This document shows positions 1 through 5,689 of a stretch of DNA of 11,466 bases, piece after piece. Position numbers and translations under genes: made by a program. The stretch is from Actinomycetota bacterium (GTDB lineage Bacteria; Actinomycetota; Humimicrobiia; Humimicrobiales; Humimicrobiaceae), in assembly GCA_003567835.1 (NCBI GenBank), contig PWYO01000083.1, forward strand, positions 1 through 11,466, given 5' to 3'. Every line of letters begins with the position of its first letter. Position 1 is the stretch's first letter. The notes under the pieces were generated by a model that saw only the letters and a program-made list of their open reading frames with translations, made no database searches and was not told the DNA's origin.

Positions 1-184
1 TTTGTGGGACAAGTATTAGGAGGTCTATATCAGAATCTCTATCAAAATCCCCTCTTGCCTTAGAACCATACAATATTATCCTTGCATCTGGATATATTTT
101 GAGTATTTTTTCTTTTAATTCTTCCAGGGCTTTTTTCTCATTATTTCTTAGGTCAATTCTTGTTATTGTTTTCTGTACAGACAT
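1..184 (-). CDS. Minimal nucleotidyltransferase (MNT-type), N-terminal part, runs off left edge
   Basis: Reading leftwards from the ATG at 184 gives 61 codons with no stop. The protein has an N-terminal helix rich in Lys and Glu, followed by the polymerase-beta-like nucleotidyltransferase signature: a hydrophobic strand, then LYGSKARGD (residues 38-46), then SDIDLLIL (51-58). The GS pair (40-41) and acidic residues D52 and D54 are those that bind nucleotide and metal in this family, so the fold assignment is firm. A good Shine-Dalgarno (AGAGGGG) lies about 8 nt upstream. Small proteins of this type are often the antitoxin/AMPylating half of MNT-HEPN toxin-antitoxin pairs, but some stand alone. 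The deciding neighbour would lie left of the window, so the biological role is open. The gene abuts a recombinase remnant, which suggests an accessory locus. Confidence 0.85.
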   Translation of the reverse strand, partial: MSVQKTITRIDLRNNEKKALEELKEKILKIYPDARIILYGSKARGDFDRDSDIDLLILVPQ

Positions 185-218
185 ATCAAAACCCCTCTGG
201 GAGTTTTTATTTAATTCT

Positions 219-247
219 ATCATAACTTATAAGAATTTGCCTATGAA
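219..247 (-). promoter_or_regulatory. Probable sigma70-type promoter of the MNT gene
   Basis: On the minus strand TTCATA (242-247) is followed after 17 nt by TATGAT (219-224). Transcription would start near 212, giving a leader of about 28 nt that contains the Shine-Dalgarno. The -35 box lies inside the recombinase remnant, at the beginning of its zinc-ribbon codons. This is a consensus match by eye in AT-rich DNA. Confidence 0.4.
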
Positions 248-1037
248 GTGTTCCGGATGTGGAGGGGCGATAGTCCTTATCAGCGGAAAAGGAAGCGGTT
301 ATTACGGCTGTTTTAATACCAAAAGAAAGACATGCGATCATACGCTTCTTGCTCCAAGAAAAAGGATAGAGTAAATAATATCTGACCTTAAGAATAAAAT
401 ACTGACAGTGGAAAATATTGAGTATGTTTATAAGGAAGTAGAAAAATTGATTTCAAGGGGTCTTAACGATATTCCTGAAAAGATAAAAAAGAAAAAGCAG
501 CAATATGAAAAAATACTATCAGAAATCCAGAATTACCTGAATTATATTATAATCGGTAATTTCTCTAATGCCGTATCTAAAACATTAAAGGATACTGAAA
601 ATAAATGTGAAACTTTAAAAAAAGAGATCGATCTTCTCTCCTACCAAAAACAAAACAAATTTATATCTCCCCCCAGAGAATGGTTAAAACACAGGCTTGA
701 TAAATTGCGAGATACGCTAAATAAAAACACTACTTCATATTCAAAAACATTGAAGGAATTGCTGGGGGCAATTTCCATGGAGCCGGTAACCGATAAAAGA
801 TCAGACTTTTTCTATATTTTAAGCGAGGGTGATATCAAATTTAAACCATATTATGTTGCACACAGGAAGATCCAGACTCTGGCTCTCCTGGATGATAAGT
901 ATAAAAGTTCGAATTTGTTGCACTGGCGGAGGGGGAGGGATTCGAACCCCCGGAGGATAAAAATCCTCAACGGTTTTCAAGACCGCCGCAATCAACCAGA
1001 CTCTGCCACCCCTCCGAAGGCACAATTATACACATAA
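234..1037 (+). pseudogene. Large serine recombinase remnant (zinc ribbon plus C-terminal region), truncated and with an in-frame stop
   Basis: The recognisable part begins near 234-243 with a recombinase zinc ribbon: CSGCGG, then GSGYYGC and a later CDH, supplying the Cys pairs of the domain that follows the catalytic core in large serine recombinases. After a TAA at 372-374 the same frame continues without a shift into a Lys/Glu-rich coiled coil, then the family C-terminal pattern PPREWLKHRLD, KELLGAISMEPVT and YYVAHRKIQTLALLDD. The N-terminal catalytic resolvase domain (Ser nucleophile) and the recombinase domain are absent; an unrelated gene on the other strand occupies that place. The frame runs at 924 into the 3' end of tRNA-Ser on the opposite strand, giving WRRGRDSNPR, and stops at 1037. 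Truncation plus the nonsense codon make it non-functional. Annotating 408-1037 (GTG start) as a separate gene would be a mistake. Confidence 0.85.
924..1015 (-). tRNA. serT: tRNA-Ser (anticodon UGA)
   Basis: Read on the minus strand, the 7-bp acceptor stem GGAGGGG (1015-1009) pairs with CCCCTCC just before discriminator G and an encoded CCA (926-924). The anticodon arm CGGTCTTGAAAACCG shows a UGA anticodon, which reads UCN serine codons. A long variable arm (GAGGATTTTTATCCTC) marks a class II tRNA. The T arm is GGGGG-TTCGAAT-CCCTC. The 92-nt length fits tRNA-Ser. It lies 40 nt downstream of serS in the same orientation and could be co-transcribed, but a TATAAT at 1025-1030 may give it its own promoter. 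A recombinase remnant abuts its 3' end. The gene symbol is by analogy only. Confidence 0.97.
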
Positions 1038-1053
1038 TCATAAAATAAATAAA
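1025..1053 (-). promoter_or_regulatory. Possible promoter for tRNA-Ser
   Basis: On the minus strand TTTATT (1048-1053) precedes a perfect TATAAT (1025-1030) with a 17-nt spacer in the serS-tRNA gap. Transcription would start near 1018, a few bases before the mature tRNA 5' end, a common layout for tRNA genes. The -35 match is poor (3 of 6), and the region is AT-rich enough to yield chance matches. Confidence 0.35.
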
Positions 1054-1055
1054 AC

Positions 1056-2318
1056 CTATTTTGGCTTTATGGTTTCTATGCCCCGCATATAGGGTTTCAG
1101 TACCCGGGGTATCTGGATATGCCCTTCCTTGGTTTGGTAATTCTCATAGATGGCGATTAGTGTCCTGCCTATGGCACAGGCAGTGCTGTTCATGGTATGG
1201 ACATAATCCTTATATTTGCCATCCCTGAATTTGATGTTTAACCTTCTGGCCTGATAATCAGTGTCATGGCTGCAAGAAGCCAGTTCTCTGTATTTTTGCT
1301 GGCCCGGCAGCCAGGCTTCAAGATCATATTTTTTGGCATTGGGATTGCCGATATCCCCCGTGCACATATTCATGATCCGATAATGGAGGCCAAGGTTGGT
1401 CATAATCTCTTCTACGACGGCTCTTAGCTTTTCATACTGTTCCCATGAATTGCGGGGGTGCGAAAAAATAAACATTTCCAGTTTGTCAAACTGATGGACC
1501 CTGAACATGCCCCCCATATCTTTTCCGTGGGCACCTGCTTCCCGCCGGTAACAGGTAGAAAACCCTGCATATTTGATTGGAAGATCGTCTGCCGGCAAAA
1601 ATTCATCGCGGTGATAGGCGCAAAGCGGGACTTCCGCAGTACCCACCAGAAAAAGGTCATCCATCTCCGTTTTGTAATACTGGGTTTTTTCGGCAGGGAA
1701 AAAACCAGTACCGTACATGGCTTCCTGCTTGACCATGGTAGGAGGAATCATGGGTATAAAACCTTTGTCTACAAGCAGGTTTAACACATACTGAACCAGG
1801 GCAAACTCCAGTAAAGCACCTTCATTTTTGACATAGACAAACCTTGCCCCGGAAACCTTGGCTGGCCTTTGGTCATCCAGTATATCCAATTTTCGGCCTA
1901 GTGCTATATGGTTTTTTGGTGTAAACGCAAACTGTGGTTTCTCCCCTTTATGGTAGACAACCACATTGTCATTTTCATCTTTGCCCAGGGGGGTGCTCTC
2001 ATGGGAAATATTGGGGTAATGGGCCATATGGCTGAAAAATTGGCGGTCGAGCTGGTTTAGGTCTTGTTCAAGTAGTTCCAGCTTTTTGTTGAGCTGTTTC
2101 ATTTCAGCAATCTTTTCTTTTTTTTGATCCCCCTTTAAGGCTGGAATGTGTTTGGATGCTTCATTTTTTTCGGCCCTGATTTTTTCTACTTCGAAAATGA
2201 GGGATCTCCGCTTCTTATCCATGGTAATCCCTGAATCAATATCTACATCCAACCCTCTTTTTTTTACTTCATTTTTTAGGATTTCCGGATGGTTTCTTAA
2301 AATTTCCAGATCAATCAA
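1056..2318 (-). CDS. serS: Seryl-tRNA synthetase
   Basis: The protein charges tRNA-Ser (and initially tRNA-Sec) with serine in the cytoplasm. At 420 residues it is the usual bacterial length. Residues 1-100 carry the antiparallel coiled-coil arm that grips the long variable arm of tRNA-Ser. The class II catalytic core follows: FLVGTAEVPL (223-232), motif 2 with FSTCYRREAGAHGKD (253-267) and its conserved Arg pair, and motif 3 around TMNSTACAIGRTLIAIYEN (375-393) with R385. ASCSHDTDYQARR (347-359) is the serine-binding strand. Start: TTG at 2318, immediately after the pheA stop, supported by GGAGGG 7 nt upstream inside the end of pheA; no ATG start fits as well. It is co-transcribed with pheA, and tRNA-Ser(UGA) follows 40 nt downstream. 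Confidence 0.98.
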   Translation of the reverse strand: MIDLEILRNHPEILKNEVKKRGLDVDIDSGITMDKKRRSLIFEVEKIRAEKNEASKHIPALKGDQKKEKIAEMKQLNKKLELLEQDLNQLDRQFFSHMAHYPNISHESTPLGKDENDNVVVYHKGEKPQFAFTPKNHIALGRKLDILDDQRPAKVSGARFVYVKNEGALLEFALVQYVLNLLVDKGFIPMIPPTMVKQEAMYGTGFFPAEKTQYYKTEMDDLFLVGTAEVPLCAYHRDEFLPADDLPIKYAGFSTCYRREAGAHGKDMGGMFRVHQFDKLEMFIFSHPRNSWEQYEKLRAVVEEIMTNLGLHYRIMNMCTGDIGNPNAKKYDLEAWLPGQQKYRELASCSHDTDYQARRLNIKFRDGKYKDYVHTMNSTACAIGRTLIAIYENYQTKEGHIQIPRVLKPYMRGIETIKPK

Positions 2319-3158
2319 TTAGAGTCCCTCCTTGTAAATGGGATACGATCCAAGGATCTTTATGAGGTAAACCTTTTTTCTGAGCACCTCAATGGCCTCA
2401 AAAACCTCCCGGTCATGGAGGTGGCCGTCTATATCAATCATAAACACATAATCTCCAAGATGTTTTTTGGCCGGCCTTGATTCCAGCCGGGTTAAATTAA
2501 TATTCCTTTCTGCAAATTCCCTTAATATATTATACAGGCTTCCTGGTTTATCTTTTTTCAAAAAACATACCAGGGAGGTCTTATCTTTTCCTGTTTTGGA
2601 TGGGATATAGTTGCTTACAAATACAAATCTGGTTTTGTTTTCCTTATTGTCTTCTATATCGTGGGTAATGATATCCAGGCCGTATATTCGGGCCGCGGTT
2701 CTGGTGCCAATGGCTGCGGTATCATTGTCGGTTTCTAAAATTTTTTTCACTGCCTCTGCAGTACTGTTGGCTGCAATAATTTCCGCTTTTGGAAAATAGG
2801 TGGAAAGATAATTTCTGCACTGCGCAGTAGCATGGGGATGGGAAATGATCTTTTTAATGTGTTCTGCCTGCACGCCCTTTTTTCCAATCAGGCTGTGTTT
2901 GATGGGTATGGTGATCTCCCTTACAATTTTGGATTCACTCTCAAACGTTAACACATCCAAGGTAATATTCACAGAGCCTTCAATAGAATTTTCAATGGGT
3001 ACCAGCCCTTCCTTGACTTGGCCCATATCAACATATTTGATCACTTCAGCGACCGTAGACAAAGGAATTTTCTTTACTTTTTGTTCATTTTTTTCATAAT
3101 TGTCCAGGGCCTCTTCTGTAAATGTTCCCGGTGGGCCCAAATATGCAATTTTGATCAT
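2319..3158 (-). CDS. pheA: Prephenate dehydratase with ACT domain (monofunctional)
   Basis: Prephenate dehydratase converts prephenate to phenylpyruvate in phenylalanine synthesis. The catalytic periplasmic-binding-like lobes span about residues 3-180, opening with IAYLGPPGTFTEEA (4-17). VPIENSIEGSV (53-63) is a substrate-binding loop, and the invariant TRF (176-178) holds the catalytic Thr. The C-terminal ACT domain (about 194-272) has ESRP (226-229), the phenylalanine-sensing motif; the partner motif usually GALV reads GSLY here (206-209). Feedback inhibition by Phe is therefore likely. At 279 residues with no chorismate mutase domain it is the stand-alone type rather than the enteric P-protein. 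ATG at 3158 is preceded by GAGGGT about 8 nt away. It is the first gene of the pheA-serS unit; the short leader leaves no room for a T-box or attenuator. Confidence 0.97.
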   Translation of the reverse strand: MIKIAYLGPPGTFTEEALDNYEKNEQKVKKIPLSTVAEVIKYVDMGQVKEGLVPIENSIEGSVNITLDVLTFESESKIVREITIPIKHSLIGKKGVQAEHIKKIISHPHATAQCRNYLSTYFPKAEIIAANSTAEAVKKILETDNDTAAIGTRTAARIYGLDIITHDIEDNKENKTRFVFVSNYIPSKTGKDKTSLVCFLKKDKPGSLYNILREFAERNINLTRLESRPAKKHLGDYVFMIDIDGHLHDREVFEAIEVLRKKVYLIKILGSYPIYKEGL

Positions 3159-3186
3159 GTCATTACCCTCATTTAACGATTAAAAG

Positions 3187-3215
3187 ATTATATAATATTA
3201 ATGGTGTATTTTAAA
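3187..3215 (-). promoter_or_regulatory. Promoter of pheA-serS
   Basis: On the minus strand TTTAAA (3210-3215), a 17-nt spacer and a perfect TATAAT (3187-3192) predict a start near 3180 and a leader of about 22 nt. The -35 box matches consensus at 4 of 6 positions. It overlaps the last codons of the doubtful small ORF upstream. Confidence 0.55.
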
Positions 3216-3404
3216 GGCGTTATCCATCATAATTGCCGTCAATTGCTTCCAAAACGACCAGTTCCCCCCACCGGCAGCTTTTTTTGTTTGGCTTTTCCGT
3301 CCACGCATAGGAAAATACCGGGCAGCTGATTTCCCATGGTTGATAAAGATTTGCCCATCCTGCTTGGACTTGGACAAACCGGCAATGGGCCTAGAAAATG
3401 CCAT
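3198..3404 (-). CDS. Hypothetical small basic ORF, 68 codons, doubtful
   Basis: An ATG at 3404 opens a 68-codon frame in the 263-nt gap between the secreted protein gene (ends 3422) and pheA. The product is Lys/Arg-rich with a Gly run (AAGGGNWSFW, residues 43-52) and no membrane segment. Codon choice resembles the neighbours, with mixed third positions and no rare-codon clusters. Against it: no Shine-Dalgarno precedes the ATG (the preceding bases are a run of A and C), an in-frame TAA sits 12 nt upstream, and I recognise no family. It could be a real orphan peptide, the decayed tail of a longer gene, or chance. Its 3' end overlaps the pheA promoter, which slightly favours chance or decay. Confidence 0.25.
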   Translation of the reverse strand: MAFSRPIAGLSKSKQDGQIFINHGKSAARYFPMRGRKSQTKKAAGGGNWSFWKQLTAIMMDNAFKIHH

Positions 3405-3421
3405 CGGTTTCGTTTACCGTT

Positions 3422-4273
3422 TTAACGAAAGGCAATTGAATCGGTTTTCATGGTGGAAGACGCATAAGCCAGATAAGTTTCCAGCAAAATTTTAAAGGTG
3501 CCGAAGTCCCCATGCGTAAAAGTTGCGGTTTGATTGGCATAGGATTCATGCTTAAATGATGCTACACAGACATAGGCATTTTTACCGCCCACCCGGTCAG
3601 CATTCCGCTCAAAGCTTAGAAGTTCCCAGCCGGGGACATTCTGGCCACACAATACTTGTTTGAATTCCCGGTTAAATGCAGGATCCGGCAAGGCAAAGGG
3701 TGCCAAAGGAGGAACCGCCATCAGCTTATACATCTCATAAAAAGACGGATCTGCTTCTTCTCCGTTGACCACCGCTTGCATGATGGCACCATCCGGCCCC
3801 ACCCATAGGGTCCATTGGGTCTTATCACCATGGTCAACAGAAAAACTGCCTGTAATTTTATCGGCAGAGACCCCGTCTATGGTTTCAGTACCTTCAAGAT
3901 CATAGGTGGTCAGTGATGTACCGTCATGGCAATCTGGGCTTACCCCGCTCCACCGGGCACTTTCCACCCGTTTTACAAAAGCTGCGAAATCCACCCAGCC
4001 TTCTTCAGCTTCCATAGGTTCATAATCCCAGTCTTCCGGATCTGCAGCATCAGCCTCCGTTTCTTCCTCAGGGGCTCGCAGAGGAGATTCTTGGGTTGTT
4101 TGCTGGGGATCCTCTTGGGACTGGCTGTCTTGCATAGTGGATTCCATTTCACGCAATCCCCCCAGAAGCTCACCTATGGTCTCGGGATTGATTTCTATTG
4201 TGCAAAAAATACTAAAGCTAACTACCAGCACCAATACGGCAAGGGTAATTAAAATTTTTGGGGTCTTTTTCAT
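3422..4273 (-). CDS. Secreted or membrane-anchored acidic protein, function unknown
   Basis: The N-terminus MKKTPK plus a hydrophobic stretch (residues 7-24) is a signal peptide or anchor. A Cys at 24 is placed like a lipoprotein Cys, but the preceding residues (SIF) make a poor lipobox, so lipidation is uncertain. Residues 45-93 are a Glu/Asp/Gln/Pro-rich flexible linker. The folded part (94-283) is rich in Trp, Tyr and Gly and contains GTETIDGVSADKITGSF (128-144) and TLWVGPDGAIMQAVVNGE (155-172). That beta-strand pattern recalls the LolA/LppX-type concave-sheet lipoproteins, a weak resemblance that I infer only. Three cysteines (115, 209, 236) could allow disulphides. A good Shine-Dalgarno (GGAG) lies 6 nt before the ATG, and a strong promoter lies just upstream. 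It appears monocistronic. Function is not recognised. Confidence 0.85.
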   Translation of the reverse strand: MKKTPKILITLAVLVLVVSFSIFCTIEINPETIGELLGGLREMESTMQDSQSQEDPQQTTQESPLRAPEEETEADAADPEDWDYEPMEAEEGWVDFAAFVKRVESARWSGVSPDCHDGTSLTTYDLEGTETIDGVSADKITGSFSVDHGDKTQWTLWVGPDGAIMQAVVNGEEADPSFYEMYKLMAVPPLAPFALPDPAFNREFKQVLCGQNVPGWELLSFERNADRVGGKNAYVCVASFKHESYANQTATFTHGDFGTFKILLETYLAYASSTMKTDSIAFR

Positions 4274-4316
4274 TTTTGCTCCAAGCCTTTATTGATAATA
4301 TGGGATATTTTATAAT

Positions 4317-4345
4317 ATTATATCTTATTACAATGAATATGTAAA
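4317..4345 (-). promoter_or_regulatory. Promoter of the acidic secreted protein gene
   Basis: On the minus strand TTTACA (4340-4345), exactly 17 nt, then a perfect TATAAT (4317-4322). The predicted start is near 4310 with a leader of about 37 nt ending in the GGAG Shine-Dalgarno. The surrounding 4300-4410 is extremely AT-rich, which can act as an UP-like element but also raises chance matches. Confidence 0.6.
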
Positions 4346-4644
4346 TAAATATAATAATTATATTTTACAATAATATATTATTATTATACTTATTATTTTT
4401 TGTACATGCATGACTTTTTATCCGGTATATTGGTAAAACACGCAGGTTAACATCAAGACCCCTGCCTGCAAAGGATTTGAACAGGTTCTATCTTAGGATC
4501 CATTCCATCAGCCATACTGGTAATGGGAATTTTGCAACCGGAAGCTGCCTGTGTGAATCAATAGCTGTTTTACACCTATTGCCTTTCAGTGAGGCAATAC
4601 CTCTGTGTATTTTTAATGGTTGAAGCAATGGGCAATGAAGGGAT
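4346..4644. other. Intergenic region without a recognisable gene
   Basis: This 299-nt stretch lies between the M23 peptidase stop and the next promoter. Bases 4346-4410 are almost entirely A and T. Bases 4441-4644 are of normal composition. They contain one clear hairpin (4571-4609) and a weaker GCAGG...CCTGC pairing near 4442-4470 that could end M23 transcription on the minus strand. A 63-codon minus-strand frame here overlaps the M23 end and shows no family pattern. I see no tRNA, SRP RNA or other known RNA. Confidence 0.5.
4571..4614 (+). terminator. Terminator-like hairpin with T tract, oriented to the plus strand
   Basis: ATTGCCT (4578-4584) pairs with AGGCAAT (4592-4598) around a 7-nt loop, and an outer stem TACAC (4571-4575) pairs with GTGTA (4605-4609) across an uneven internal loop. 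TTTTT (4610-4614) follows on the plus strand only; on the minus strand the hairpin is followed by AAAACAGC. It sits 31 nt beyond the M23 stop, where a minus-strand terminator would be expected, but its T tract faces the other way. Confidence 0.45.
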
Positions 4645-5589
4645 TTAAGGCAGAAAATCCTCAGGATTTTTGGGCACACCGTCTACCAGCACCTCATAAT
4701 GCAGATGGGGCCCTGTGCTAAACCCGGTATTGCCCATAAGACCAATGGTCTCAGCTTTCTCGACCTCATCCCCCACTGAAACCATAAACCTGGATAAATG
4801 GGCATATACCGTGGTGTAGCCAAAACCATGATATACCATAATTTTATTACCGTAACCGCCATGCCGTTCAGCAAATATGACCACCCCGCTGGCTGTGGTA
4901 TTAATGGGTGTTCCCGTGCTATTGGCAATATCCAAACCTTCATGAATACGGCCCCATCTTCTGACCCCAAACCGGGAAGTAATTCTTCCCCAGGTGGGCC
5001 AAATAGTAGGGGTGTGTTCCATAAGGTATATGTGGTCTTCAATTTTTTCTTTGTCTTCAGCAAGCTTCTCCTGCATTTGGGGGGCTACCTTTAAGAGTTC
5101 GTCCAGCAGGGCATCGATATCAGCCAACTCCTGTTCAGGTTCCATGCCATAATAGAAAATTTCATCGGGGTTGCTGGTCAAATCAATATTGGCATTAAGG
5201 TCGGTGGTATATACGGCAACTTCACTTTCATAACCGCCTTCACCAGTGATGTCTCTTACCACCCGGTCTAATTCTTCGACTTCTTTCAGATAGTTTTCTA
5301 AAATCCGGGTTTTGGTCTCTATCTCGGAGGTTTTTCTTTCCAAATTATCCAGCTCAACAATCTTGTAATTGATTTTGTATTCAATCCTTTCGATCTCTGT
5401 TACTTTGTCTTGGAGTTTTTGGCGGGTAATAAAAAGATTGGATACAAGAATGACCACGGCAGTTATCACAATAACAGCAAACACAAATAAAGCCCTTAAA
5501 AGATTAAACGATATTTTGAACTTTCTTACCTTTGACTTTGCGTCAGAAAATAAAAGAACCGTAAAGAATCTACTCTGTTTTTCTTCCAT
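4645..5589 (-). CDS. Membrane-anchored coiled-coil M23 metallopeptidase (LytM/NlpD-like)
   Basis: This is a predicted cell-wall endopeptidase that cuts peptide cross-links outside the membrane. A basic cytoplasmic stub (1-28) is followed by one transmembrane helix (about 30-53), then a heptad-rich coiled coil (54-112), a linker with a second short helical segment (155-190), and the M23 domain (about 195-314). Zinc ligands are H216 and D220 in HEGLDIA (216-222) and H297 in HLHYEV (295-300), with catalytic H264 (YAHLS) and H295, so the active site is complete, unlike degenerate EnvC/NlpD activators. Architecture matches the common coiled-coil M23 proteins of Gram-positive and deep bacterial lineages. 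ATG at 5589 has no visible Shine-Dalgarno (T-rich leader), so translation may be weak or the start unusual, but the basic-then-hydrophobic N-terminus supports it. It appears to be transcribed alone. Confidence 0.94.
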   Translation of the reverse strand: MEEKQSRFFTVLLFSDAKSKVRKFKISFNLLRALFVFAVIVITAVVILVSNLFITRQKLQDKVTEIERIEYKINYKIVELDNLERKTSEIETKTRILENYLKEVEELDRVVRDITGEGGYESEVAVYTTDLNANIDLTSNPDEIFYYGMEPEQELADIDALLDELLKVAPQMQEKLAEDKEKIEDHIYLMEHTPTIWPTWGRITSRFGVRRWGRIHEGLDIANSTGTPINTTASGVVIFAERHGGYGNKIMVYHGFGYTTVYAHLSRFMVSVGDEVEKAETIGLMGNTGFSTGPHLHYEVLVDGVPKNPEDFLP

Positions 5590-5620
5590 AAATAAAAAAT
5601 TAATGTCAAAACTGTTGCCA

Positions 5621-5648
5621 ATTATAACGAATTATTGAAAGTTGTAAA
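5621..5648 (-). promoter_or_regulatory. Promoter of the M23 peptidase gene
   Basis: On the minus strand TTTACA (5643-5648), a 16-nt spacer and a perfect TATAAT (5621-5626) predict a start near 5614 and a leader of about 25 nt. The -35 hexamer is identical to that of the acidic secreted protein promoter (4340-4345). Confidence 0.6.
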
Positions 5649-5689
5649 CCTTTTTGTGTAGATTTGTTTTACGATTGGATATATAAAAT

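Noticed and set aside
819..1025. Minus-strand 68-codon frame across tRNA-Ser
   Set aside because: It is a translation of the tRNA gene and the recombinase complement, with no independent coding signal.
408..1037. Separate 209-codon gene starting at GTG 408
   Set aside because: It is the same frame as the zinc ribbon upstream, separated by one stop, and its last 38 codons are antisense to or beyond tRNA-Ser. It is part of the recombinase pseudogene.
3159..3260. T-box or attenuator ahead of pheA-serS
   Set aside because: The predicted leader is about 22 nt and there is no specifier stem, T-box consensus or terminator. A synthetase/amino-acid operon made it worth checking.
4441..4644. SRP RNA or other known structural RNA, prompted by AACCGGAAGCTGCC near 4540
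   Set aside because: The SRP tetraloop-and-bulge pattern is not completed by pairing flanks, and no other known RNA signature fits.
4488..4679. Minus-strand 63-codon frame downstream of the M23 gene
   Set aside because: It overlaps the M23 C-terminus in another frame, spans the hairpin, and has no Shine-Dalgarno or family pattern.
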